A DNA stretch of 64,000 bases from Ruminococcus sp. Its GTDB lineage: Bacteria > Bacillota > Clostridia > Oscillospirales > Ruminococcaceae. Below the pieces are notes generated by a model. It was not told the DNA's origin, did no database searches, and saw only the letters and a list, made by a program, of their open reading frames with translations. The stretch covers positions 24,463 through 88,462 of the forward strand of contig JAISIC010000009.1 in assembly GCA_031262225.1 (NCBI GenBank), read 5' to 3'. Below, one piece after another: positions 8,605 through 16,298 of this stretch (the stretch's first letter is position 1; every line of letters starts with the position of its first letter). Made by a program: the position numbers and the translations under genes.

Positions 8605-9891
8605 ATGCTTAAAAAGACATTCTCTGATATATTCACGGCGGTTGCCGGAATCACAACGGCGGTTTTGCTTTTAGTGAGTGCAGTGCTTTGCGGTACTGCA
8701 CTTATAGCGTTTGAAAACACGGAGTTCGAGCGGCTTATTTCCGAGCCCTCAGATGCCGCGTTTTTTTATGACCTTTCCGGCAGACTTCTATACACCGAAA
8801 GAGAGTTTGACGGTATCAATCCCCCCATGTATATAAACCCCGAAGCCCTTGAGAAGGACACCTCGCCGTCGCTTTCCACCGTTTCGGGCTCATTCCCGGT
8901 ATCCGTTTTCCACGCTGTCACACCCGCCCCCGACGGTTACAGGCTTATCGCCAACAGTGCTCTTATTTATAACGAGTTTGCCTTAGGGCTTGTCACGGCA
9001 ACCGTTTTAGCCGTCCTTTTCGGTGTGGCACTCATTTTTATCGCTGTTTATTTTGTCACCAAACGTTTTATCGCCCCGATCGAAGAGATGACAATCAAGG
9101 TTGTTGAGTTTGAAGGCGGCGACTATTCCGTTCGTATGCAGATTGACAACGACAACGAAATCGGGTTCTTGGCAGATTCCTTAAACCGCCTTGCCGATAA
9201 TATCGAACAGACCGAAGACGACCGCAAAGCCTTTGTTGCAAACGTTTCCCACGAACTTCGCACCCCGATGACAACCATCGCCGGCTTCATTGACGGAATC
9301 CTTGATAACACTATCCCGCCCGAGGACAGCGAACGATATCTCAGTCTTGTCTCTGTCGAAACAAAACGCCTCTCTCGACTTGTTAATAATATGCTGTTCC
9401 TTTCTGCATTTGATGCCGGGAAGATGCCGGTTAATGCGGAAGAATTTGATATCCTGCCCGAATTTTTAACCGTCCTCATGCATTTTCGCGATGCCATCAA
9501 CCGCAAGAATATCACCGTGAACGCCCCCGAATACCGTGAATTTACGGTACATGGAGACGTTGACCTTCTCAATCAGGTTATCTTCAACCTCATCGAAAAT
9601 GCGGTGAAGTTCACCGAAGATGACGGCGTTATAGACATTTTACTCACTTCAAACGATTCCGAAAAGTCAATTAAAATCAGAAACAGCGGCGGCGGACTTC
9701 GCTCCGACGAGATTACAAAAGTCTTTGAGCGGTTTTATAAAGCCGATGCCTCAAGGGGCAAGGACCGTTACGGTTCGGGGCTTGGATTATCAATCGTGAG
9801 CGGTATTGTGAGGCTCCATAAAGGCAAGCTTATTGTAAGGTCCGAGCCGGGAAACTTCACCGAATTTGAGATTGCGTTGCCGATACTATGA
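8605..9891 (+). CDS. Sensor histidine kinase, HAMP type
   Basis: Membrane-bound partner of the preceding regulator, 428 aa. TM1 is at about 12-35, an external sensor loop of roughly 90 residues follows, TM2 is at about 127-150, and a HAMP linker runs from about 151 to 205. The phospho-acceptor is H216 in VSHELRTPM, with the N-box at about 328-336 (NLIENAVKF, N332) and G2 box GSGLGLSIV near 390. The G1 box reads RNSGGGL, with Asn (N360) where many kinases have Asp, a variant common in Firmicutes. No good Shine-Dalgarno precedes the ATG at 8605; the hairpin element at 8561-8587 occupies that place. The start is chosen because it keeps TM1 complete. The gene overlaps dus by 4 nt (ATGA). Confidence 0.9.
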   Translation: MLKKTFSDIFTAVAGITTAVLLLVSAVLCGTALIAFENTEFERLISEPSDAAFFYDLSGRLLYTEREFDGINPPMYINPEALEKDTSPSLSTVSGSFPVSVFHAVTPAPDGYRLIANSALIYNEFALGLVTATVLAVLFGVALIFIAVYFVTKRFIAPIEEMTIKVVEFEGGDYSVRMQIDNDNEIGFLADSLNRLADNIEQTEDDRKAFVANVSHELRTPMTTIAGFIDGILDNTIPPEDSERYLSLVSVETKRLSRLVNNMLFLSAFDAGKMPVNAEEFDILPEFLTVLMHFRDAINRKNITVNAPEYREFTVHGDVDLLNQVIFNLIENAVKFTEDDGVIDILLTSNDSEKSIKIRNSGGGLRSDEITKVFERFYKADASRGKDRYGSGLGLSIVSGIVRLHKGKLIVRSEPGNFTEFEIALPIL

Positions 9892-10877
9892 CAGATATTG
9901 GGATAGTTTTACCGAAATATGCCGCACTTGCGCCGATGGCTTCCGTTGCCGATTTTGCTTACCGTCAAATCTGCCGCGAACACGGCGCTTCTTTAACTGT
10001 TTCGGAAATGGTCTCCGCAAAGGGACTTGTTTACGGCGACAAAAAAACGGCGAGAATGTGTATTGTTGATAAAACAGATACCCACTATTCATTGCAATTC
10101 TTCACAAGCGAGCCGGATGTTATATCAAAGGCTATAGAAATGCTCCCCGATGTATGCGGGGGGAGGCTCCCCGACTTTATCGACATAAACATGGGCTGTC
10201 CCGTTCCCAAGGTCGTGGGTAACGGCTGCGGGGCGGCTTTGATGAAGGATATAAAGCTTGCTTCGGATATTATGACAGAAGCGGTCAAGGCGGCAGAAAA
10301 ATTGAGAATACCGGGGGGAATCCCCCTTTCCGCGAAGATCAGAAGCGGCTATGATGAAGAAAATATAAACGCGGTGGAGTTTGCAAAGGCACTTGAAGAC
10401 GCAGGTGCGGCTTTTATAACCGTTCATCCGCGTACAAAAAAACAGCTTTACGGCGGACACTCCGACCCCGATATCATAAAGCAGGTTAAGGAAGCTCTGA
10501 AAATCCCGGTCATAGGCAACGGCGACATAAAAACGCCCGAAGATGCGGCGGCTATGTATAACGAGACCGGCTGTGACTTGGTGATGGTCGGCCGCGGCTC
10601 TTACGGAAAGCCATGGATTTTCTCACAGATTCGCGAATTTTCAGACACAGGGAAATACTCCCCCGAACCGCCGCACCCAAAAAGGGCAGAGATTATGCTT
10701 CGCCAGATCGAACTTGCAGTCATAGATAAAGGTGAAAGAGCCGCTCTGTCGGAAGCACGGAGCAAATGCGCTTTCTATGTTCGCGGAACTAAAAACGCGG
10801 CGGCTTTGCGAAGAAAATGCGGCGAGATAAAAAGCTTTGAAGATGTGAAAGCCATTGCCGATGCTATGTGCGAATAA
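9888..10877 (+). CDS. dus: tRNA-dihydrouridine synthase (DusB-like)
   Basis: A flavin-dependent enzyme that reduces uridine to dihydrouridine in the D-loop of tRNAs. The 329-aa TIM-barrel protein shows the Dus signature DINMGCPVPKVVGNGCGAAL with the catalytic Cys in NMGCP, the HPRT motif before QLYGG, and flavin-phosphate-binding segments IPVIGNGDI and MVGRGSYGKPWIF. The start overlaps the kinase stop codon by 4 nt, so translation is probably coupled. In Firmicutes a single DusB-type enzyme is usual. The pairing with a two-component system is likely just operon neighbourhood. Confidence 0.93.
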   Translation: MTDIGIVLPKYAALAPMASVADFAYRQICREHGASLTVSEMVSAKGLVYGDKKTARMCIVDKTDTHYSLQFFTSEPDVISKAIEMLPDVCGGRLPDFIDINMGCPVPKVVGNGCGAALMKDIKLASDIMTEAVKAAEKLRIPGGIPLSAKIRSGYDEENINAVEFAKALEDAGAAFITVHPRTKKQLYGGHSDPDIIKQVKEALKIPVIGNGDIKTPEDAAAMYNETGCDLVMVGRGSYGKPWIFSQIREFSDTGKYSPEPPHPKRAEIMLRQIELAVIDKGERAALSEARSKCAFYVRGTKNAAALRRKCGEIKSFEDVKAIADAMCE

Positions 10878-10907
10878 AAAATCCCCAAATTGTAACAAAT
10901 AAACTCC

Positions 10908-10936
10908 TTGACAAAAGCTTAAATATGCTGTATAAT
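10908..10936 (+). promoter_or_regulatory. Perfect-consensus SigA promoter for citrate synthase
   Basis: TTGACA (10908-10913) and TATAAT (10931-10936) are separated by exactly 17 bp. Transcription would begin near 10943, about 10 nt before a full AAGGAGGT ribosome site that serves the small upstream ORF at 10971. Confidence 0.93.
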
Positions 10937-10970
10937 AGTATGTGTATAGCCCTAAGGAGGTCCAAAACTC

Positions 10971-11009
10971 ATGGCATATACAATTCCCGGAGGAGACCAT
11001 AATGTTTAG
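10971..11009 (+). CDS. Putative 12-codon upstream ORF (leader peptide) overlapping citrate synthase
   Basis: An ATG at 10971 sits 9 nt after a consensus AAGGAGGT and opens a 12-codon frame (MAYTIPGGDHNV, stop TAG at 11007-11009). The citrate synthase ATG at 11002 lies inside its last codons in another frame, and the second ribosome site (GGAGGAG, 10989-10995) is within the small ORF. This arrangement would couple the two. Whether the peptide is made or has a function is unknown; the alternative is a chance ATG behind a strong ribosome site. Confidence 0.5.
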   Translation: MAYTIPGGDHNV

Positions 11010-12366
11010 TTTTAATTTCTCGAACGTTTCACCGCTCATCCAAAAATACACCGAGCTTTGCGTTTCTAACTCGAACATTGACCCTGCACTTTACACAACC
11101 TATGACGTTAAGCGCGGACTTCGCGACATAAACGGAAAGGGTGTGCTTGCAGGGCTTACCGAGATTTCCGAAATCGAGTCATATATTGAAGAAAACGGAA
11201 AGATGATCCCCTGTGAGGGCAAGCTTTTTTATCGCGGCATTGATGTGAACGACATCACCGCAGGATTTTTGTCGGACAAGCGTTTCGGATTTGAAGAGAC
11301 CTGTTATCTGCTCCTTTTCGGGCAACTTCCGACACAGCCTGAACTGGGCGAATTTTGCGATCTTCTTGCTTCATATCGCAATCTCCCCCCGACATTTGTC
11401 CGCGATGTTATCATGAAATCCCCCTCCGACGACCTGATGAACAGCCTTGGGAGAGGTGTTTTAACGTTATTTTCATTCGATGACTATCCAAACGATATCT
11501 CACTTCCAAACGTCTTGCGGCAGTCGCTCGAACTGACAGCGTTAATGCCGCTCATCTCGGTATATTCATACCAAGCCAAAACATATTACCACGACGGCGG
11601 AAGTTTCTTTATACATAACGCATTGCCGGAATATTCAACAGCACAAAATATTCTGCATATGCTTCGCCCCGACAGTTCGTTTACCGAAGCAGAGGCGGCG
11701 GTGCTTGATATGGCTTTGGTGCTTCATGCAGAGCACGGCGGCGGCAATAACTCAACCTTCACAACCCATGTTGTAACGTCGTCCGGCACCGACACCTACG
11801 CGGCGATATCGGCAGCACTTGCAAGCCTCAAGGGACCCAAGCACGGCGGTGCGAATATTAAAGTAACCCAAATGTTTGAGGACATGAAGGCAACCCTTTC
11901 CGACTGGCACGATGAAGATGCGGTTAAGGATTATCTTTTGAAGCTCCTCCAAAAAGAAGGATTTGACCGAACCGGGCTTATCTACGGCATGGGGCACGCA
12001 GTATACAGCCTTTCCGACCCGAGAGCAAACCTTCTTAAAAAAGCGGTTGCGGCACTTGCGAAGGATAAGGGGCTTGATGACGAGTATAAGCTGTATCAGC
12101 TTATTGAAAGGCTTGCACCGGAAGCGATAGCCGAGCACCGCAAAATCTATAAAGGCGTGTCGGCGAACGTCGATTTTTACAGCGGTTTCGCCTACTCAAT
12201 GCTCGGGCTCCCGCAAGAACTATACACTCCGCTTTTTGCAATCTCGCGTATCGCGGGCTGGTCTGCCCACCGCATGGAAGAGCTTGCAAACCAAGGCAAG
12301 ATAATAAGACCCGCATATAAGGCTGTTCAGCCGAGGGCGGAATATATAAAACTTGCAGACAGATAG
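11002..12366 (+). CDS. gltA: Citrate synthase (type I-like, clostridial)
   Basis: Condenses acetyl-CoA and oxaloacetate to citrate, feeding 2-oxoglutarate and glutamate synthesis in anaerobes. From the ATG at 11002 (GGAGGAG, 6-nt spacing) the protein has 454 aa, a length common for clostridial forms with an N-terminal extension. The GLLAGLT-like start, FYRGIDVNDI, the LHAEHGGGNNSTF motif with catalytic His, KGPKHGGANIKV, and GMGHAVYSLSDPRA with a second catalytic His are all visible. A GTG at 10942 in the same frame cannot be used because transcription starts about there. A small upstream ORF overlaps the start. Confidence 0.93.
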   Translation: MFSFNFSNVSPLIQKYTELCVSNSNIDPALYTTYDVKRGLRDINGKGVLAGLTEISEIESYIEENGKMIPCEGKLFYRGIDVNDITAGFLSDKRFGFEETCYLLLFGQLPTQPELGEFCDLLASYRNLPPTFVRDVIMKSPSDDLMNSLGRGVLTLFSFDDYPNDISLPNVLRQSLELTALMPLISVYSYQAKTYYHDGGSFFIHNALPEYSTAQNILHMLRPDSSFTEAEAAVLDMALVLHAEHGGGNNSTFTTHVVTSSGTDTYAAISAALASLKGPKHGGANIKVTQMFEDMKATLSDWHDEDAVKDYLLKLLQKEGFDRTGLIYGMGHAVYSLSDPRANLLKKAVAALAKDKGLDDEYKLYQLIERLAPEAIAEHRKIYKGVSANVDFYSGFAYSMLGLPQELYTPLFAISRIAGWSAHRMEELANQGKIIRPAYKAVQPRAEYIKLADR

Positions 12367-12376
12367 GAGAAAGGCT

Positions 12377-12616
12377 ATGTCAAAACGAGACAAACTGATT
12401 AAAGAGATAGAGACCATGTCAGAGCAGGGACTTAATGAGGTTGAACGTTTTGTCGAGGGGTTAAAAAATAATTTACACCCCGACCGAAGCCCCGAAGAAC
12501 TACAGAGAGCCTTTGATAATTTGCAGAATATCCTGTCAAATGTTCCGCCGTTTGAAATTGATTTGAAAAAAGCAAAAGATGAATATTTCGAGGGAAAATA
12601 TGGTCGTATTGATTGA
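12377..12616 (+). CDS. Small antitoxin-like protein paired with a PIN remnant
   Basis: 79 aa from the ATG at 12377, which has AGGAG upstream. The sequence is charged and predicted alpha-helical (KRDKLIKEIETMSEQGLNEVERFVEGLKN), then Pro/Glu-rich, with an acidic tail KAKDEYFEGKYG. This kind of short protein, overlapping by 17 nt the start of a PIN-domain frame, is the standard layout of an antitoxin upstream of a VapC-like toxin. No DNA-binding motif is clear. Because the downstream toxin is cut short, this gene may now be a leftover or a free-standing antitoxin. Confidence 0.65.
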   Translation: MSKRDKLIKEIETMSEQGLNEVERFVEGLKNNLHPDRSPEELQRAFDNLQNILSNVPPFEIDLKKAKDEYFEGKYGRID

Positions 12617-12707
12617 TACAGATGTTTTGGTCGATTATCTCTCAAAGCGTGAACCGTTTTATTCGGATGCTTTCAAAATAATAGAATTACGTAGAAAAAA
12701 TTTTTAG
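12600..12707 (+). pseudogene. Truncated PIN-domain (VapC-like) toxin
   Basis: An ATG at 12600, overlapping the antitoxin-like gene, opens a 35-codon frame beginning MVVLIDTDVLVDYLSKREPF. This is the first strand and helix of a PIN ribonuclease, with the first catalytic Asp in IDTDV. A TAG at 12705-12707 ends it, whereas full toxins have about 130 residues. The next gene starts 38 nt later, so the rest of the domain, including the other acidic residues, has been deleted. Confidence 0.75.
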
Positions 12708-12745
12708 AAATTATTGAAATTAAAAATAAAGAGAGCGAGAATTAA

Positions 12746-14035
12746 ATGGCAACAATTAAACCCTTCAACGGCTGTAGATTTAACACCGCAAATGCAGGAG
12801 CTATAGGGGAGCTTGTCTGCCCGCCCTATGACATTATCTCCCCGAAGCAGAGGGAGGATTATATCGCAAAAAATGAATATAACATCATAAGGCTTGAGCT
12901 TCCTACCGGCGGCGACGACCGATACAAACAGGCGGGCGAGCTTCTGAGATCATGGCTTGACAAGAAGATTCTCGAAAAAGACGCAAAAGAAGGTATCTAC
13001 ATATACGAGATGGATTTTGTCGCAAACGGCGTTAAAAATTCACTCAAAGGCTTTGTGACACTGGTGAAGCTCCACGAGTTTTCCGACGGTGTTGTTCTCC
13101 CGCATGAAGAAACCCTTTCCAAGGCGAAGACCGACCGCTTCAACCTCATGAGTGAAACGATGTGCAACTTCTCACAGATATATTCGCTCTATATGGACGA
13201 GGACGGTGCAGTCGGGGCTATCTTAAACGATTTAGGCTTAAACGATTTAGGTAAAACTCCCGATATGGTCATAACCGACCCGGACGGTACGATTCACAAA
13301 TGTACAGCTGTCACCGACGAAGCTGTTATATCACGCTTACAGGAACTCTTCACCGACAAAAAGCTTTATATCGCAGACGGTCATCACCGCTATGAAACGG
13401 CTCTGAATTTCCAAAAAAAGCTTATCGCAGAGGGCAAGGCAACAGAAAATTCCGGCTATATCGCAATGTTTTTAGCAAACATCGAAAACGACGGGCTCGT
13501 TATTTTCCCGACCCATCGTATCGTAAAAGATATGGATAATTTCGATGCAAACGCTCTCATAGAAAAAGCTGCAAAATACTTTGACATTTCCGATGCTTCA
13601 AACCAAGATGCCATGACAGCGGCACTCCACAGCGACTATGAAGCGGGCAAGAAGACCTTCGCTTTATATCTGGGCGGCGGGAAGTGTAAGATATTCAGAC
13701 TTCGTGACGAAAACGCCGTCAAGGAGATTTTAGGAAACAAATCTGATGCGTACTGCGGTTTGGACGTTTCAGTTCTCCACACACTCGTTTTAGAGCGAAT
13801 TTTGGGGATAGACAAAGAAAACATGGCAAATCAAAAGAATCTGACCTACACACGCGACCAGGTTGAGGCTCTTCAAGCTGTGGACATAGAAGGCAGAAAC
13901 TGTGCATTTATCTTAAATCCGACAAAGGTTTCTGAAATCCGTGACGTTGCGGCGGCATCCGAAAAAATGCCGCAAAAATCGACATATTTCTTCCCGAAAC
14001 TTATCACAGGACTTGTAATGAATAACTTTGCTTGA
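12746..14035 (+). CDS. DUF1015 family protein
   Basis: Conserved bacterial protein of unknown activity (COG4198), 429 aa, near the family norm. Family landmarks are the N-terminal PFNGCRFN...VCPPYDIIS, the NIIRLELP segment, LPHEETLSKAK, and YIADGHHRYETAL, a His-rich motif suggesting a catalytic or phosphate-binding site. In other Firmicutes it often sits near serine or one-carbon metabolism genes. Here the neighbours are a decayed toxin pair and ComFB, which give no hint. A small in-frame duplication (TTAAACGATTTAGG, twice around 13222-13251) gives LNDLGLNDLG. GAGAG precedes the ATG. Confidence 0.9.
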   Translation: MATIKPFNGCRFNTANAGAIGELVCPPYDIISPKQREDYIAKNEYNIIRLELPTGGDDRYKQAGELLRSWLDKKILEKDAKEGIYIYEMDFVANGVKNSLKGFVTLVKLHEFSDGVVLPHEETLSKAKTDRFNLMSETMCNFSQIYSLYMDEDGAVGAILNDLGLNDLGKTPDMVITDPDGTIHKCTAVTDEAVISRLQELFTDKKLYIADGHHRYETALNFQKKLIAEGKATENSGYIAMFLANIENDGLVIFPTHRIVKDMDNFDANALIEKAAKYFDISDASNQDAMTAALHSDYEAGKKTFALYLGGGKCKIFRLRDENAVKEILGNKSDAYCGLDVSVLHTLVLERILGIDKENMANQKNLTYTRDQVEALQAVDIEGRNCAFILNPTKVSEIRDVAAASEKMPQKSTYFFPKLITGLVMNNFA

Positions 14036-14062
14036 TTAAATTCAAGCGAATCGAGGACTTTT

Positions 14063-14320
14063 ATGGTAAACGTAATGGAAGCCATCCTTAGGGACAAGCT
14101 TGAGCATCTGATCCAGAATTTTGACTGCTGCAAATGCGAAATATGCAAGGACGATATGCTCTGCCTTGCACTTAACTCCGTTAGTGCAAAGTATGTCACA
14201 TCACACAAGGGTGAACTCTTCAAGCGAACCGAAACAATGAACCAGATGGCAACAACCGACTTAGATATTATCGTAATAAAGGCAATTAACAAGGTTGCAA
14301 GGCAGCCCAATCATCAGTAA
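14063..14320 (+). CDS. ComFB family protein (late competence development)
   Basis: An 85-aa protein with the family pattern of paired cysteines (CCKCEICKDDMLCLALN) followed by YVTSHKGELF. ComFB is a small helical protein, in Bacillus encoded between comFA and comFC, and related proteins bind cyclic dinucleotides in some bacteria. No comF genes are near, so its role here is open. It follows DUF1015 by 27 nt on the same strand and may share its transcript. The stop lies only 8 nt from the end of the convergent gene at 14329. Confidence 0.85.
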   Translation: MVNVMEAILRDKLEHLIQNFDCCKCEICKDDMLCLALNSVSAKYVTSHKGELFKRTETMNQMATTDLDIIVIKAINKVARQPNHQ

Positions 14321-14328
14321 CTATATTA

Positions 14329-14658
14329 TTAAGAACCTCTTAAATCTCTTCCGCCGTAACCTATCATAATCCGTCTTGCAAGAGCGGCATCGTCTTTTCT
14401 GCATATAAGCTGTAAGCGAACCGACTTTGACCGCGAGTCGGGCGGTATGCTGTTGTCTGCGGTTGACATACCGAACGAGGCGTTACCTATCGTGTTTGCA
14501 TAAGCAGGAGCAAAACCGTAAAATGTTCTCTCTTCGGAATGTGAAGTCATTTCGGGGGGAGTAACCTTAATATCCGCCATACCCATGATCTGATGGCGAA
14601 GCGATGCGGCAACAACATCAGCGGTGTCTATGCTGTCAAATTCAGCTGTAATTTTCAT
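14329..14658 (-). CDS. Small hypothetical protein
   Basis: 109 aa, no family recognised with confidence. The N-terminus MKITAEFDSIDTADVVAASLRHQ and the C-terminus SVRLQLICRKDDAALARRIMIGYGG look like a beta-alpha-beta ferredoxin-like fold with a helix built from the DTADVVAASLR stretch, joined by a polar loop rich in Ser/Thr/Asn. The ribosome site GGAAGGG (14667-14673) is 8 nt before the ATG and is partly paired in a hairpin (14661-14706), which may limit translation. The gene is convergent with ComFB and divergent from the PBP gene. Confidence 0.6.
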   Translation of the reverse strand: MKITAEFDSIDTADVVAASLRHQIMGMADIKVTPPEMTSHSEERTFYGFAPAYANTIGNASFGMSTADNSIPPDSRSKSVRLQLICRKDDAALARRIMIGYGGRDLRGS

Positions 14659-14660
14659 AT

Positions 14661-14706
14661 AAAAAGCCCTTCCTATTGATTAATTATTGATAGTATGGGC
14701 TTTTTT
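14661..14706. terminator. Hairpin with T-run: plus-strand terminator and possible SD-sequestering leader on the minus strand
   Basis: AAAAAGCCC (14661-14669) pairs with GGGCTTTTT (14697-14705) around an inner CTAT...ATAG stem, with TTTTTT on the plus side. On the plus strand it can stop read-through from the ComFB transcript. On the minus strand the same stem covers part of the GGAAGGG ribosome site of the 109-aa gene. Confidence 0.65.
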
Positions 14707-14755
14707 GAATCACTAATACTTGTATAATAATGGTGATAATGTCAACAATCTTTCC

Positions 14756-16243
14756 ATGAGAAGAATTGTTTTTATTTTTGTTTTATTATCACTGCTTGCC
14801 GTCGGTGTTATTTTCAAACTCTTCACTTTGATGAGCGAAAATCATGAACAGGTGCTTATTTCGGGCGGCAAAACAAGCATAACTGTTGACGGCGGATATG
14901 GAAATATTTACGACAGAAATTTGATATCTTTCACAAACCGCGAGAGCCGCCTTTTAGCTGTGGATATATCGGACGGCAAACCGGAAATTACCCAAAACAC
15001 AGGCAACAGCGAATTTGTTTTCAGCTCGCCGATAAGATATACCGAGAACACCGCCGTGCATATTACAGACAGCATCGAGCGTGCATATTCAGACTATCTT
15101 CAAACTTTTCATGTCGAAAACAAGGTTTATTTCGGAGCAGATGCAAAGGGTAAGGTGCTTGACGGGCTTCCCGTACAGGTTATAAAGCCCGAGCCTAAAA
15201 ACGGCGGTGTCGTCTTGACCCTTGACAGGGATATTCAAAAGATCGCCGAAGATGCCGCTAAGGTCGGCGGGCTTTCAAAGGGTGCGATTGTTATTATGGA
15301 CATGAAAGGGGATATTATCGCCGCTGTGAGCCTCCCGGATTATGACCGGAGCAGGGTTGAAGACTACCTTGATTCCCCCGATTCCCCTCTTTATAATCGG
15401 GTGTCAGCTCCCTATGCAGTCGGCAGTGTTTTCAAACTGACAGCGGCGGCAACCGCTCTTGAAGCCGGAATTTCCCCCGAATATACCTATAACTGTAAAG
15501 GCTTTATTAATGTCGGCGGAAATCATTTCAACTGCCATAGTTGGGCAGGGCACGGGGTTATCAACATTCATGACGCTATTGTCACATCATGTAATCCGTT
15601 TTTCATTTCGCTGACGGAAGACCTCAATCTGCAAAGATATTACAGTAATATCGAAAAGTTCGGTTTCGGGGAAGATATCCCCTTGGCACCGGGCATGATT
15701 TCCGCATCGGGAAATCTTCCGACCATGACCGAGCTTCGCGTTCCTGCCGAGCTTGCAAATCTGTCGTTCGGGCAGGGCAAACTTACCGCCTCGCCGCTTC
15801 AAATATGCAGATTCACCGTCTCTATTGCCGGCGGCGGAGTTCTCCCGCCCGTCAGGCTTGTTATGGGGCTTGCCGATGATATCGAAAGTTTTGAGCCGGA
15901 TAGTCAGCTTCTCGGCGAAAGGATTATGAGCGAGCAAACGGCGGCGTTTTTAAGATATGCGATGTATGACACTATCCAAAAATCGGTGAGAACGGCTATT
16001 CCTAACGGAGTGACGGCGGCGGGGAAGACTTCCACCGCCCAAACAGGGCAGTTTAAGCCCGACGGCACGGAGATAGTAAGGGTTTGGTTCACAGGCTTTT
16101 TCCCCTACCATAAACCGAAATATGCTGTGACGGTTATCTGTGAGGACGGTATATCGGGAACTCTGACCGCCGCACCCGTTTTTGCCGATATCGCAGCGAA
16201 GATAACGGAAAAACACAAAAATATCACAGAAAAACCCTTGTAA
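14756..16243 (+). CDS. Penicillin-binding protein, class B transpeptidase (PbpA/FtsI-like)
   Basis: Peptidoglycan transpeptidase anchored by one N-terminal span (RRIVFIFVLLSLLAVGVIFKLF). About 495 aa, the size of PbpA-type proteins that work with RodA/FtsW polymerases. The penicillin-binding domain (from about residue 160) shows the active-site SxxK as SVFK in PYAVGSVFK, the SxN motif as SCN in VTSCNPFF, and KTST in place of KTG. The start is uncertain: neither the ATG at 14756 nor a TTG at 14720 has a Shine-Dalgarno, and a TATAAT at 14723-14728 would make the upstream codons part of the promoter, so I prefer 14756. The gene stands alone, followed by the xylanase. Confidence 0.88.
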   Translation: MRRIVFIFVLLSLLAVGVIFKLFTLMSENHEQVLISGGKTSITVDGGYGNIYDRNLISFTNRESRLLAVDISDGKPEITQNTGNSEFVFSSPIRYTENTAVHITDSIERAYSDYLQTFHVENKVYFGADAKGKVLDGLPVQVIKPEPKNGGVVLTLDRDIQKIAEDAAKVGGLSKGAIVIMDMKGDIIAAVSLPDYDRSRVEDYLDSPDSPLYNRVSAPYAVGSVFKLTAAATALEAGISPEYTYNCKGFINVGGNHFNCHSWAGHGVINIHDAIVTSCNPFFISLTEDLNLQRYYSNIEKFGFGEDIPLAPGMISASGNLPTMTELRVPAELANLSFGQGKLTASPLQICRFTVSIAGGGVLPPVRLVMGLADDIESFEPDSQLLGERIMSEQTAAFLRYAMYDTIQKSVRTAIPNGVTAAGKTSTAQTGQFKPDGTEIVRVWFTGFFPYHKPKYAVTVICEDGISGTLTAAPVFADIAAKITEKHKNITEKPL

Positions 16244-16298
16244 ATTCATAATAAATATGCTAAAATTAAAGTGTATTGATTTACCCGGAGGATAGAAG

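Noticed and set aside
10942..11001. Longer citrate synthase start at GTG 10942
   Set aside because: The consensus promoter puts the transcription start at about 10943, so this codon is not on the mRNA; GGAGGAG serves the ATG at 11002.
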